From: Dactylosporangium vinaceum
GTDB lineage: Bacteria; Actinomycetota; Actinomycetes; Mycobacteriales; Micromonosporaceae
Assembly: GCF_019904175.1 (NCBI RefSeq)
Contig: NZ_CP061913.1
Span: forward strand, 3,038,001-3,102,000
DNA: 64,000 nucleotides
Direction of reading: 5' to 3'
Under the pieces are notes generated by a model. It ran no database searches, was not told the origin of the DNA, and saw only the letters and a list, made by a program, of their open reading frames with translations. Position numbers and translations under genes: made by a program. Shown here piece after piece: positions 43,492 to 52,532 of the stretch (positions within the stretch are counted from its first letter, which is position 1; every line of letters begins with the position of its first letter).

Positions 43492-45144
43492 CTACGGCGC
43501 CTCGCCGAGGGTGACCGTCACGGTCTGGTCGCTGCCGTTGCGGTTCACGGTGACCTGGACCTGGTCGCCGGCCTTGCCCGCCTGGACGGCGTTGATGAGG
43601 GCCGTCGCGTCGCCGACCGTGGCCGAGCCGAACTTGGTCACCAGGTCGCCGGTCTTCAGCCCCGCCTTGTCGGCCGGGCCGCCCGCGACCACGCCGCCGA
43701 TCAGGGCGCCGTTGGTGCCGTCGGTGAGCTGCACACCGAGGTACGGGTGGCTGACCTTCCCGCCCTTGGCGAGTTGGTCGGCGCCGGCCCGGGCCCGGTT
43801 CGCCGAGATCGCGAAGCCGACGCCGATGTTGCCGCTGTTCTCGCCGGCGGTGGCGATCGCCGTGTTGATCCCGACGACCTCGCCCCGCAGGTTCACCAGC
43901 GCGCCGCCGGAGTTGCCGGGGTTGATGGCCGCGTCGGTCTGGATGGCGTCGGCGATCGACTTGCCGCCCTGCTCGCCCTCGATCGTGCGGTGCAGCGCGC
44001 TGACGATGCCGGCCGTGACCGACCCCTGGAGGCCGAGCGGGCTGCCGACGGCCAGGACGGTGTCGCCGACCCGCAGCGCGTCGGAGTCGCCGAACTTGGC
44101 CGCGGTGAGCCCGGAGACCCCCTGCACCTTGATCACGGCGATGTCCCCGGCGGGGTCGGTCCCGACCACCGTCGCCGGTGCCGTCTTGCCGGTGCTGAAC
44201 GTGACGGTGAGCTGCCGGGCCCCGGCGACCACGTGGTTGTTGGTGATGATCTGGCCGTCGGCGGTCATGATGACGCCGGAGCCCTCGGCCTCGCCGGTGC
44301 TGATGTCCACGACGCTCGGCAGCACCGCCTCGGCGACCCCGCCGACCGAGTCGCGGTTGAGGTTCGGGGCCGGGTTCTGCGTCACCACGTTCGGCGCGGG
44401 CGCGGCCTTGTCATCGGCGAGCGAGTTGGCGACGAGGCCCCCGCCGAACGCCGACACCAGGGCGAGGACGATCGCCCCGACGGCGATGAGCGGGACGTGG
44501 CTGCCGCGCTGAGGTGCGGGCTGCCCGTGGTAGCCGGGAGCGCCCGGCGGCGGCCCGAACGGCGGCCCGACCTGGGGGAAGGCGCCCGTGTTCGCGCCGT
44601 AGGCACCCCCGGTCGAGATGGGCGTGGTGGCGAAGTTGGCGGTGCTGCCGGAGACGGGCTGGTTCGGGGCGTGCCCGTGGTAGCCGTTGACGGACCCGGG
44701 CCGGCTCCAGGGCGACCCCGGGGCGCCCGGCTGCGGCTGCGTGACTGCCCCGGGGTACTGCCCCGGGATCGCGCCCGGCTGCGGCACGGTGGCGCCGGTG
44801 GGGTACTGCCCGGCCATTCCGGCGGGCGGCTGCCCCGCGGCCCCGGCGGGGTGCGCGAAGGTGGGCGGCTGCGGCGGCGCCACGGCCGGCGGCACCGAGG
44901 CGGGCGGGGCCGAGGCCGGGTAGGACGACGACGGCGGCGCCGAGGCCGGGTAGGACTGGGCCGGCGGAGCCGACGCCGGGTACGACGAAGCGGGCGGCGC
45001 CGAGGCCGGGAAGGCCGGCGCGGACGACGGCGGCGGCCAGGACCCGTGCGGCGGCGGCGCGGCGGCAGACTCCTCGGGCTGCGAAGCGGAGCGGGGCGTG
45101 TCGCCGTGCTCCGAAGTGCTCCACTGGCGGTCCTGGTCACTCAT
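43492..45144 (-). CDS. HtrA-like membrane-anchored serine protease (trypsin plus PDZ)
   Basis: 550 residues. The first about 215 are a cytoplasmic Pro/Ala/Ser/Gly-rich region with 10-residue repeats. A single transmembrane helix lies at about 218-243 (VPLIAVGAIVLALVSAFGGG). The outside trypsin-like domain (about 265-450) has the triad His304 (TNNHVV), Asp334 (GDIAVI) and Ser412 (NPGNSGGALV). A C-terminal PDZ domain (about 460-550) includes LGVQLTDGTNGALIGGVVAG. It degrades misfolded envelope proteins. The ATG at 45144 (MSDQDRQW) matches actinobacterial homologues with a long acidic/proline-rich front. Confidence 0.92.
   Translation of the reverse strand: MSDQDRQWSTSEHGDTPRSASQPEESAAAPPPHGSWPPPSSAPAFPASAPPASSYPASAPPAQSYPASAPPSSSYPASAPPASVPPAVAPPQPPTFAHPAGAAGQPPAGMAGQYPTGATVPQPGAIPGQYPGAVTQPQPGAPGSPWSRPGSVNGYHGHAPNQPVSGSTANFATTPISTGGAYGANTGAFPQVGPPFGPPPGAPGYHGQPAPQRGSHVPLIAVGAIVLALVSAFGGGLVANSLADDKAAPAPNVVTQNPAPNLNRDSVGGVAEAVLPSVVDISTGEAEGSGVIMTADGQIITNNHVVAGARQLTVTFSTGKTAPATVVGTDPAGDIAVIKVQGVSGLTAAKFGDSDALRVGDTVLAVGSPLGLQGSVTAGIVSALHRTIEGEQGGKSIADAIQTDAAINPGNSGGALVNLRGEVVGINTAIATAGENSGNIGVGFAISANRARAGADQLAKGGKVSHPYLGVQLTDGTNGALIGGVVAGGPADKAGLKTGDLVTKFGSATVGDATALINAVQAGKAGDQVQVTVNRNGSDQTVTVTLGEAP
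44906..45016. repeat. 30-bp tandem repeats in the protease N-terminal region
   Basis: About 3.7 imperfect copies of a 30-bp unit encode the decamer SYPASAPPxx on the minus strand. It is a low-complexity coding repeat that can vary in copy number by slippage. Confidence 0.7.
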
Positions 45145-45287
45145 GATGTCCAGATTGCACCGCGCGCCTGCCACGAAACTGGATTCTCCCTGGGAGAAAG
45201 CCGAGAGCCACAGACCGGTCGGACGCCGTGACATGGCGAAAAATAGTGATACGTCCGGAAAATAGCGATTCACGCCGCGTGTGGCAG

Positions 45288-45317
45288 GGGGCGGCCGCCG
45301 AACAGCGGCCGCCCCCT
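45288..45317 (-). terminator. Terminator after the tmsAB genes
   Basis: A 12-bp perfect stem (GGGGGCGGCCGC with GCGGCCGCCCCC) and a 6-base loop, 14 bases past the methyltransferase stop in the direction of transcription. Confidence 0.7.
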
Positions 45318-45330
45318 GGAGACGGGAGGG

Positions 45331-46674
45331 CTATGCGGTCCAGTCGGGCCGCAGCGGGTACGACGAGACGCCGTCCTTCGTGGTCTTCGTGGCCAGGATC
45401 TGGTGCAGCTGGATCTCGTTGCGCTCGAACGCGAGCCGGGAGCCGGCCATGTACAGGCCCCAGACGCGCGCGGTGCCCAGGCCGACCTCGGCCACGCAGT
45501 CGTCCCAGTTCTCGACCAGGTTGCGGTTCCAGCCGGTCAGGGTCAGCGCGTAGTGCAGACGCAGGTTCTCCTCGTGCTGCACCTCCAGGGCCGCGTCGTG
45601 GGCCTCGGTGACCAGGCGGCCCGGGGCGGCCAGCTCGCCGTCCGGGAAGACATAGCGGTCGATGAAGGCGTCCGGCTTGCGGGAGGTGCGGCTGTGCGCG
45701 CGGGTGATGCAGTGGTTGAGCAGGCGGCCGCCGTACTTCAGGCGGTCGCGCAGCGCACGGAAGTACTGCGGGTAGTTGCGCAGGCCGATGTGCTCGGTCA
45801 GGCCGATGGAGCTCACCGCGTCGAAGTGCTCCAGCGGCGCGTCGCGGTAGTCGAGGTAGCGGACCTCGGCCAGGTGGGAGAGGCCCTCGCGCTCGATCGC
45901 GGCCTGCGCCCACAGCGCCTGCTGCTTGGACAGCGTGACGCCCAGGGCGCGCACGCCGTATTCGCGGGCCGCGTGCCGGACCATGCCGCCCCAGCCGCAG
46001 CCGACGTCCAGCAGGCGCTGGCCGGGCTTGAGGGCCAGCTTGCCGGCGACGAGGTCGTACTTGTTCGCCTGCGCCTGTTCGAGGGTGTCGGACTCGGAGC
46101 GGTAGACGGCGCAGGTGTACGTCATCGACGGGCCGAGGACCATCTCGTAGAAGCGGTTCGAGACGTCGTAGTGGTGGTGGATGGCCTCGGCGTCGCGGCC
46201 CTTGGCGTGGCGCAGGCCGAGGCCGGCGAGGGCGCGCTTCCAGCCGGGGGTCGACTCCTGCGGCGGGGGCGGCGGCGGGCGGAGGCGCTCCCAGCCCAGG
46301 CCGCGGGCCAGGCGCAGGGCCTCGGCCGGTGCGGGCATGCGCAGGTGCAGGCCGTCGGCGAGGGTGTGCAGCGCGTCGTACGGGTCGCCGGGGTGGACGC
46401 CCTGGACCTCGAGGTCGCCGCTGACGTACGCGCGGGCCAGGCCCAGGTCGCCGGGGGCGGTGAGCACATAGGACAGTCCGCGCTCGGTGGCGACGTGCAG
46501 GGTGATCGGGGAGTCGGCCGGGCCGATGGAGCTGCCGTCGTAGGCGGTGATGCGCACCTTCGGCTCGTCGGCGGTGACGGCGCGGACGATGTCGGCGACT
46601 TTCGGGACGGGGGGCCGGCGGCGCGGGCCGGGGACGGAGCCAGGGGTGTTCGTCGTGCGGTAGGTGCTTGTCAT
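45331..46674 (-). CDS. tmsB: Cyclopropane-fatty-acid-synthase-like SAM methyltransferase, probably 10-methylene fatty acid forming (TmsB/UfaA1 type)
   Basis: 447 residues. The CFA-synthase C-terminal domain has IHHHYDVSNRFYEMVLGPSM, the SAM motif LLDVGCGWGGMVRHAAREYG, SSIGLTEHIGLRNY and FPDGELAAPG. The N-terminal 120 residues are the family's lipid-binding part. It methylates the double bond of membrane oleoyl chains. Its ATG overlaps the stop of an FAD-linked oxidase gene. That pairing matches the tmsA-tmsB (BfaA-BfaB) operon, in which the oxidoreductase then reduces the 10-methylene group to 10-methyl. This assignment rests on synteny and family, not on specific residues. Confidence 0.85.
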   Translation of the reverse strand: MTSTYRTTNTPGSVPGPRRRPPVPKVADIVRAVTADEPKVRITAYDGSSIGPADSPITLHVATERGLSYVLTAPGDLGLARAYVSGDLEVQGVHPGDPYDALHTLADGLHLRMPAPAEALRLARGLGWERLRPPPPPPQESTPGWKRALAGLGLRHAKGRDAEAIHHHYDVSNRFYEMVLGPSMTYTCAVYRSESDTLEQAQANKYDLVAGKLALKPGQRLLDVGCGWGGMVRHAAREYGVRALGVTLSKQQALWAQAAIEREGLSHLAEVRYLDYRDAPLEHFDAVSSIGLTEHIGLRNYPQYFRALRDRLKYGGRLLNHCITRAHSRTSRKPDAFIDRYVFPDGELAAPGRLVTEAHDAALEVQHEENLRLHYALTLTGWNRNLVENWDDCVAEVGLGTARVWGLYMAGSRLAFERNEIQLHQILATKTTKDGVSSYPLRPDWTA

Positions 46675-48044
46675 CTGCGCCCCACAACCTTGTCGTAGAG
46701 GTCGGTCAGTCGGTGATCGGGGTCGTAGCGGTCCTTGGCGGCGCGGTAGGCGGGGCCGCCGTAGAGCCGGTCGAACGTCTCCCGGTCGTAGTAGGCATCG
46801 GAGTAGAGGGATTTGTGACCGCCGAGTTCGAAGACCTTGTCCTCGATGAGCCGGTTGACGTCGCCGTCGCGGCGCCCCGGCTCGATGGGCACGGTGCCCC
46901 AGAAACCGACGTTCACGTATTTCTGTCCGGCGTGCATCGGATACAGCGGCCACTCCCGATCCCGCAGTCGCAAAGGACACAGCCACAGCGGCGCCATCGG
47001 TACCTCCTGTGCGAACCACTGCAGGAAGTCGCCCGTGCGCTCCAGCGGCAGCTCCACGTCCTGCACCACCCGCTCGCGATCGAGCTCGCCGCGCCACCGG
47101 CCGACGCGGGCGGCGACGCCGTAGCGGTTCTCCCAGCGCACGATGCGGTGGTAGACGTCGCTGCGGCGGTACTGCCGGGGCCACAGCCGGCGCACGGCCG
47201 GGATCTGCGCCCCGAACGCCGACGAGCACCAGAACCAGTCGGTGTCCCAGCGCCACAGGTAGTCGTAGGCGCGGAGACGGTCGGTGGCCTTGGACCGCAG
47301 CGACCGGTAGTAGATGTCCTGGCCGGTGTAGTCGCTGCCCGGCTCGGCGTCGTCGGAGAAGGTGCCGAGCACGAGGTAGGACTCGCCGGGGCGGAACACG
47401 ACGCCGTCCATGACGTCGACGTGGCGGCCCTCGTGCTCGCCGGTGTCCATCACCGTGCCGACGACCTCGAGCAGATCGTCGATCCGGTCGAAGCGCAGGT
47501 TCGTGGTGCGGACCCCGGCCGCGATCGGCATCAGCTCGATGCGCAGGCGCGTGGCGTACCCGAGACTGCCGAGCGAGTTCGGGAAGGCCGCGAAGAGCTG
47601 GGCGTGCTCGCCGTCGGGCCGCGCGGTGAGCACCTCGCCGGTGCCGGTCAGGATGTCCAGCTCCAGCACCGACTCGTGCGGCAGGCCGTGGCGGAAGGAG
47701 GTCGCCTCGATCCCCAGCCCGGTCACCGCCCCGCCGAGCGTGATCGTGCGCAGCTGCGGGACGACGAGCGGCATGAGCCCGTGCGGCAGCGTCGCGTCGA
47801 CCAGGTCCTCGTACGTGCACATGCCCTGCACTTCGGCGGTCCGCGCCTGCGGGTCCACCGCGATGACCCCGTTCAGCCCGCTGACGTCGAGCCCGTGGCC
47901 GACCTCGGCCCGGGGCCGGAAGAGGTTGGAGGTCTTCTTCGCGAGCCGCACGGTGTCGCCGGGCGGAATCGCGGCGTACGACTGCTGGAGGGTCTGTACG
48001 GCCTCGCGGTGTGCCGCCCAGCCGACCGGTTGACTTCGATTCAC
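46671..48044 (-). CDS. tmsA: FAD-linked oxidoreductase, probably 10-methylene fatty acyl reductase (TmsA/BfaA type)
   Basis: 457 residues. The FAD-binding PCMH domain has NGVIAVDPQARTAEVQGMCT, PHGLMPLVVPQLRTITLGGA with VTGLGIEATSFRHGL, and FPNSLGSLGYATRLRIEL, as in DHCR24-like oxidases. The C-terminal half has YYDRETFDRLYGG and LTDLYDKVV. The enzyme is expected to use NADPH to finish 10-methyl branched (tuberculostearic-type) fatty acids. GTG 48044 has GAGG 8 bases upstream. Coupled by ATGA to tmsB. No tmsC-like third gene follows. Confidence 0.83.
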   Translation of the reverse strand: MNRSQPVGWAAHREAVQTLQQSYAAIPPGDTVRLAKKTSNLFRPRAEVGHGLDVSGLNGVIAVDPQARTAEVQGMCTYEDLVDATLPHGLMPLVVPQLRTITLGGAVTGLGIEATSFRHGLPHESVLELDILTGTGEVLTARPDGEHAQLFAAFPNSLGSLGYATRLRIELMPIAAGVRTTNLRFDRIDDLLEVVGTVMDTGEHEGRHVDVMDGVVFRPGESYLVLGTFSDDAEPGSDYTGQDIYYRSLRSKATDRLRAYDYLWRWDTDWFWCSSAFGAQIPAVRRLWPRQYRRSDVYHRIVRWENRYGVAARVGRWRGELDRERVVQDVELPLERTGDFLQWFAQEVPMAPLWLCPLRLRDREWPLYPMHAGQKYVNVGFWGTVPIEPGRRDGDVNRLIEDKVFELGGHKSLYSDAYYDRETFDRLYGGPAYRAAKDRYDPDHRLTDLYDKVVGRR

Positions 48045-48222
48045 GCAACCACCTCGCCGTTCGTGCCACATCCCCGTCGGCGCGCGGTTGCCCCTGGTGT
48101 GGAGAAAGCGGAGGCGCGCCTCAGCCAAACTTGCACACTCCGCAAGATCAGCCAACGCCTGGTGACTGAACTCACGCTGCCCCGGGTGCACAGGGGTGAA
48201 TCAGTGGTGCGAGGGTGATTCC

Positions 48223-48594
48223 ATGGATCAGCGGTGCCGCCTCCGGGTGATCGGCGAGAACCTCGACCTGGCCGGGTCGCCCGCGGCGTTACGGGAGCTT
48301 GCGGCGGCGTTGCGCAGCGCGGGGCCGGCGGTGGAGGTACCACTGCGGAACGGGGCTTTTGCGCAGGAGCGCGGTGACGGGCCCTTGGTGATCGAGCTGC
48401 GGGCGGCCCCGACGCTTGTGGTCCGCGGGGCCGATGCCGCGCTCGACGAGGTGTGGACGGCGATCGAGGCCGTCGCCGCGGCGGTCCCCGAGGACGGCGC
48501 GGCCGCACCGCACCGGCACGTCGAGCCGGCCGGCAGCCGGGGCCTGGTCGTCACCCTCGACGCCGACGAACCGCTGGCCGCGCTCGGGCTCTAG
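48223..48594 (+). CDS. Hypothetical protein
   Basis: 123 residues from ATG 48223 with GAGGGTG just upstream. The sequence CRLRVIGENLDLAGSPAALR followed by an Ala/Leu helix, and a later LVIELRAAPTLVVRGADAAL, suggest a small alpha/beta fold. No family was recognised. It has no signal or membrane segment. Its TAG overlaps the convergent methyltransferase stop in a shared CTAG. Confidence 0.65.
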   Translation: MDQRCRLRVIGENLDLAGSPAALRELAAALRSAGPAVEVPLRNGAFAQERGDGPLVIELRAAPTLVVRGADAALDEVWTAIEAVAAAVPEDGAAAPHRHVEPAGSRGLVVTLDADEPLAALGL

Positions 48595-49358
48595 ACGCGC
48601 TCCGCCACGGCGACCAGGAGGGCGAACCCGGCCGAGTCGTCGTCGGCGTCACCGCCGGGCTCCGGGCGCCACAGCGGGCTGCGCACCAGGCCGGGCGCGA
48701 CCGGTTCCCAGCCCTCGATGAGCCCGGCCAGCTCGGCCTCGTCGCGCGGCACCGTGGACAGGCCGGTGCGGGTGTAGAGGTCGGCCAGCTCCGCGACCGC
48801 CCTCGTGGCGTGCGACACCACCAGGATGCTCCCCGGGACCAGGGCGTCGTGATAGGCGCGCAGGGCCTCCCGCAGCTCCGGCGTGTCCGGCACGAAGTGC
48901 AGCAGCGCGACGAGCAGCAGGCACACCGGCTCGTCCGGGTCGAGCAGCGCCTTCACCCGCGGGTCGCCCAGGATCTGCGCCGCCTGGAGCAGGTCGGCCT
49001 GCACGACGGTGGTCAGCGGATCGCCGTCGAGGATCTGCCGGGCGTGCACCACGGCGGCCGGGTCGATGTCCACGTACACCACCCGCGCCTGCGGGTCGAT
49101 CGAGCGCGCGATCTCGTGGACGTTGCCCTCCGCCGGAATCCCCGAGCCGATGTCCAGGAACTGGCGGATGCCGCGCCCGGCCGCATGCCGGACGGCGCGG
49201 TCCAGGAACGCCCGGTTGGCCCGGGCGATCCGCGAAATGTCCGGGACGAGCGCGAGCGCCCGCTCCGCCATGGCCCGGTCCACGGCGAAGTTGTGGCGCC
49301 CACCCAGGTAGCAGTCGTAGATGCGGGCGGCGCTGGGCCGGTTAGGGTCAACGCTCAT
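48591..49358 (-). CDS. SAM-dependent methyltransferase of the DUF574/Methyltransf_19 type
   Basis: 255 residues. The family hallmark N-terminus is NRPSAARIYDCYLGGRHNFA. The SAM site is FLDIGSGIPAEGNVHEIA and VYVDIDPAAVVHA, then LLVALLHFVPD and GSILVVSHAT. The family is expanded in actinomycetes and often has unknown substrates. ATG 49358 is used; the in-frame start at 49385 would add nine residues. It is divergent from the histidine kinase gene 66 bp away. Confidence 0.9.
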   Translation of the reverse strand: MSVDPNRPSAARIYDCYLGGRHNFAVDRAMAERALALVPDISRIARANRAFLDRAVRHAAGRGIRQFLDIGSGIPAEGNVHEIARSIDPQARVVYVDIDPAAVVHARQILDGDPLTTVVQADLLQAAQILGDPRVKALLDPDEPVCLLLVALLHFVPDTPELREALRAYHDALVPGSILVVSHATRAVAELADLYTRTGLSTVPRDEAELAGLIEGWEPVAPGLVRSPLWRPEPGGDADDDSAGFALLVAVAERV

Positions 49359-49424
49359 ACGGTAGATGGTTCCGAAATGTCGCATCCTTAAAACGCAAAG
49401 TCACGACGGTTCTACTGTGAGTGA

Positions 49425-51653
49425 GTGCGGTGGACGGTTCGGCTGGCGGAGAGCCTTCTGGAGGTCGCGCCGGACGCGCTCGTCGTCACCGGCCGCGACG
49501 GTGTGATCCGACTGGCCAACGCCGCGGCCCGCGACCTGTTCGGGCGGGACGATCTGCTGGGCCGCAGCGTCGACGTGCTGGTGCCGGTCAACGGGCCCTC
49601 GATGGTGCCGCGGCTGGCGGCGTACATGGAGGGCGCACACCCGCCGCGCCGCCCGGGGCAGCCGCTGACCATGGCGCGCGGCACCGGCGCGCAGTTCCTG
49701 GCCGACATCGCGCTGTCAGTGGTTGACGCCGACGACGAGCGGCTGCTCGTCGCGACCATCCGCGACACCGGGGCCGAAGGCTTCGATCCGGCGCAGTCGC
49801 TGCTCGCCTCCATCGTGCAGTCCTCGCACGACGCGATCGTCACCACCGACCTCGACGGGCTGGTGCTGTCGTGGAATCCGGGGGCGGAGCGTCTGTACGG
49901 GTACGCCGCCGGGGAGATGGTCGGGCGGCCCAAGGACCTGATCATCCCGGTGGACCGGCGGCCGGACGAGGCCGAGATCCGGGCGATCGTCGGCGCGGGC
50001 GGGCGGGTCGACCGTCACCGCACGACGCGGCTGCGCCGGGACGGCACCGAGCTCGCCGTGTCGATGCTCGTCTCGCCGCTCATCGGCCCCGACGGGCGCA
50101 CGGTCGGCGTCACCACGATCACCCGCGACATGAGCGAGCGGGAGCGGGCCGAGGCGCGGATGCAGGTGGTGCTCGACGCCGCCCCCGACCCGCTGCTCGG
50201 CGTCGGCGAGGACGACCGGATCGTGCTGGCGAACGCCTCGGCCGAGCGGCTGTTCGGCTTCCCGCGGTCCGACCTGACCGGGATGCCGGTGCGGCGGCTG
50301 CTGCCCGGCGGCGTCCGCACGGAGGCCGGCCCGTCCGCGGGTGCCCGCCGCCGCGACGGCTCCGAGCTGCCGGTCGAGATCACGCTGAACACGCTCACGG
50401 GCGAGGACGGCCTCATCACCCTCGTCGGCGTGCGGGACATGAGCGAGCGGCTGGCCGCGCTGGCCGAGCAGGAGCGGCTGCGGGCCGAGGCCGAGCGGCA
50501 GAAGAACGAGGTGCGCCAGCAGCGCACCCAGCGCCTGGAGAGCCTCGGCCAGCTCGCCGGCGGCATCGCGCACGACTTCAACAACCTGCTCGCGGTCATC
50601 CTCAACTACGCCGAGTTCATCGTGGAGGACGGGGCCGACACCCCGTTCGCGCTCGACGCCGAGCAGATCCTGCGGGCCGGGCGCCGCGGCAGCGAGCTGA
50701 CCCACCAGCTGCTCGCGTTCGCCCGGCGGGAGGTGGTGCGGCCCAAGCCCCTCGACGTGAACCGGGTCATCGGCGAGGTCCAGCAGATGCTGACCCGCTC
50801 CATCGGCGAGCACATCACGCTCGGCACCGCCCTGGTCGACGGGCTCCCGGCGGTCGTCGCCGACCCCGGCCAGCTGGAGCAGGTGCTCGTGAACCTCGCG
50901 GTGAACGCCCGCGACGCGATGCCCGCCGGCGGACACCTGACCATCGACACCGGGCTCGTACACGTCGACGAGGGGCATCCGGCGGTCCGGGAGGGGCTGC
51001 ACCCGGGCGGGTACGTGCGGATCCGGGTCTCCGACACCGGCACCGGCATGCCGCGCGAGGTCATCGAGCAGGCGTTCGAGCCGTTCTTCACGACCAAGCC
51101 CAGCGGCGAGGGCACCGGACTCGGCCTGGCCACCGTCTACGGCATCGTGGTCCAGGCCGGCGGTACCGTGCAGATCTACTCCGAGCCCGGGGTCGGGACC
51201 ACGATCTCGATCCTGCTGCCCGGCAGCGACGCCGAGCTCGTGACCGACGACGCCGGCCGTGCGGTCCGCCCGCCCGGCCGGGGCCAGACGGTCCTGGTCG
51301 CCGAGGACGAGCCCGCGCTGCGCGAGGTGACCACCCGGATCCTGCGCCGGGGCGGCTACGCGGTGCTGTCGGCCGCGGACGGCGTGGCCGCGCTGCAGCT
51401 GGCCTCTGAGCACGGCGGCCCCATCGACCTGCTGCTCACCGACGTGGTCATGCCGGGGATGCTCGGGCGGGTCCTGGCCGAGCGGGTGCTGCACCTGCGG
51501 CCGTCGACCCGGGTGCTGTTCATGTCCGGCTACGCCCAACCCGTCCTTACCAGCAACGGCATCCTCGACCCCGGCGTCCACCTGCTGGAGAAGCCCTTCA
51601 CCGGCGCCGACCTCCTGAACGCGGTCGCGGACCAGCTGACGGCGGCCTTGTAA
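49425..51653 (+). CDS. Hybrid sensor histidine kinase with three PAS domains and a C-terminal receiver
   Basis: 742 residues, no transmembrane segment, so cytoplasmic. PAS domains lie at about 8-115, 120-240 and 245-350, the middle and last ending in the usual DMSER linker. A coiled coil (about 345-375) leads into the dimerisation box GGIAHDFNNLLAVI with phospho-His383. The ATPase has NLAVNARDAM (N box), VSDTGTGMP, FEPFFTT and GEGTGLGLATVYGIV. The receiver (about 620-742) has Asp673 in LLTDVVMPG. No separate response regulator is adjacent and no DNA-binding output is present. GTG 49425 is the likely start. Confidence 0.93.
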   Translation: MRWTVRLAESLLEVAPDALVVTGRDGVIRLANAAARDLFGRDDLLGRSVDVLVPVNGPSMVPRLAAYMEGAHPPRRPGQPLTMARGTGAQFLADIALSVVDADDERLLVATIRDTGAEGFDPAQSLLASIVQSSHDAIVTTDLDGLVLSWNPGAERLYGYAAGEMVGRPKDLIIPVDRRPDEAEIRAIVGAGGRVDRHRTTRLRRDGTELAVSMLVSPLIGPDGRTVGVTTITRDMSERERAEARMQVVLDAAPDPLLGVGEDDRIVLANASAERLFGFPRSDLTGMPVRRLLPGGVRTEAGPSAGARRRDGSELPVEITLNTLTGEDGLITLVGVRDMSERLAALAEQERLRAEAERQKNEVRQQRTQRLESLGQLAGGIAHDFNNLLAVILNYAEFIVEDGADTPFALDAEQILRAGRRGSELTHQLLAFARREVVRPKPLDVNRVIGEVQQMLTRSIGEHITLGTALVDGLPAVVADPGQLEQVLVNLAVNARDAMPAGGHLTIDTGLVHVDEGHPAVREGLHPGGYVRIRVSDTGTGMPREVIEQAFEPFFTTKPSGEGTGLGLATVYGIVVQAGGTVQIYSEPGVGTTISILLPGSDAELVTDDAGRAVRPPGRGQTVLVAEDEPALREVTTRILRRGGYAVLSAADGVAALQLASEHGGPIDLLLTDVVMPGMLGRVLAERVLHLRPSTRVLFMSGYAQPVLTSNGILDPGVHLLEKPFTGADLLNAVADQLTAAL

Positions 51654-51677
51654 AAATGGATGTTCATTCATTATTCT
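51648..51677 (+). promoter_or_regulatory. Leaderless promoter with embedded TetR-type operator
   Basis: TTGTAA (51648-51653) and TATTCT (51672-51677) are 18 bp apart and the ATG of the next gene is 7 bases past the -10 box. Between them AATGGATG-TT-CATTCATT (51655-51672) is an inverted repeat with one mismatch in eight. The second gene of the unit is a TetR regulator, so autoregulation is likely. Confidence 0.6.
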
Positions 51678-51683
51678 TCGGGT

Positions 51684-52532
51684 ATGCGAGGTAGTAGCCG
51701 CTCCGCGGAGCACGTGGCGCTCTTCCGCGCCCTCGAGCACAGTCGCCGGCACGACCGGCTGTTCGCCGACGGGCTGGCGACACGGATGCTGCCGCCGGGG
51801 TACCGGGCCGTGGTCGCCGCGTCGCGCGTGCCCGCCGTGCACCGGTGGATCGTCAGGTACATCGACACGCACTACGCCGGCGGCCCGCGCGCCTCGGCGG
51901 TCGTGCGCACCCGCCTGATCGACGACCGCGTCGAGGCCGCCCTCGCCGCCGGGGCGACGCAGCTGGTCCTGCTGGGCGCCGGCTTCGACAACCGCGCCCA
52001 CCGCATCGCCGCGCCCGTCGCGTTCGAGGTCGACCACCCGGCGACCCAGGCCACCAAGCGCCGCCGGGCGCCTGCGGGCGGCGTGCGGTTCGTCCCGGTC
52101 GACCTCGCGGTGGACGCGCTGGCCCCCGCACTGCAAGCCGCCGGCTTCGACGCCGCCGCGCCGGCCGTTGTCGTCTGGGAGGGCGTGACGAACTACCTCA
52201 CGGCGGAGGCCGTCGACACCACGCTGCGCGCCCTGGCCGGCCTGCTGGCGCCCGGGAGCACGCTCATCTTCACGTATGTGGACCGGGCCGCGCTCGACGG
52301 CACCGGCGCGTTCGACGGTGTGGCCGAGTGGCACGCCGCGGTGCAACGCGGTGGCGAGCCGTGGACGTTCGGCTTCAAACCGGCACAGCTTCGGGGGTAC
52401 CTGTCCGAGCGCGGCCTGCACCTGACGGAAGATCTGTCCACAAGGGACGCGGCCGCCGTCTACCTCCGGCCGCTGGGCCGCACCGACGAGCCGACGGCGG
52501 AGTTCTACCGGATCGCGGTCGCCGATGCCTAA
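51684..52532 (+). CDS. SAM-dependent methyltransferase (LCMT/TIGR00027 type)
   Basis: 282 residues. The family segments are RSAEHVALFRALEHSRRHDR, TRLIDDRVEAALAAGATQLV, VLLGAGFDNRAHRIA, FEVDHPATQATKRRR and VVVWEGVTNYLTAEAVD. They match the leucine carboxyl methyltransferase-like group common in actinobacteria. The substrate is unknown. The ATG at 51684 directly follows the promoter. The 3' end overlaps the TetR gene by 8 bp, so both are one operon. Confidence 0.87.
   Translation: MRGSSRSAEHVALFRALEHSRRHDRLFADGLATRMLPPGYRAVVAASRVPAVHRWIVRYIDTHYAGGPRASAVVRTRLIDDRVEAALAAGATQLVLLGAGFDNRAHRIAAPVAFEVDHPATQATKRRRAPAGGVRFVPVDLAVDALAPALQAAGFDAAAPAVVVWEGVTNYLTAEAVDTTLRALAGLLAPGSTLIFTYVDRAALDGTGAFDGVAEWHAAVQRGGEPWTFGFKPAQLRGYLSERGLHLTEDLSTRDAAAVYLRPLGRTDEPTAEFYRIAVADA

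Noticed and set aside
44906..45016. Regular 30-bp repeats that could suggest a CRISPR array
   Set aside because: The units abut without spacers and encode an in-frame proline-rich decamer in the protease.
45331..48069. 912-codon frame spanning tmsB and upstream sequence as a fusion
   Set aside because: The part upstream of 46674 is a shadow of the FAD oxidoreductase gene, which has its own stop at 46671.
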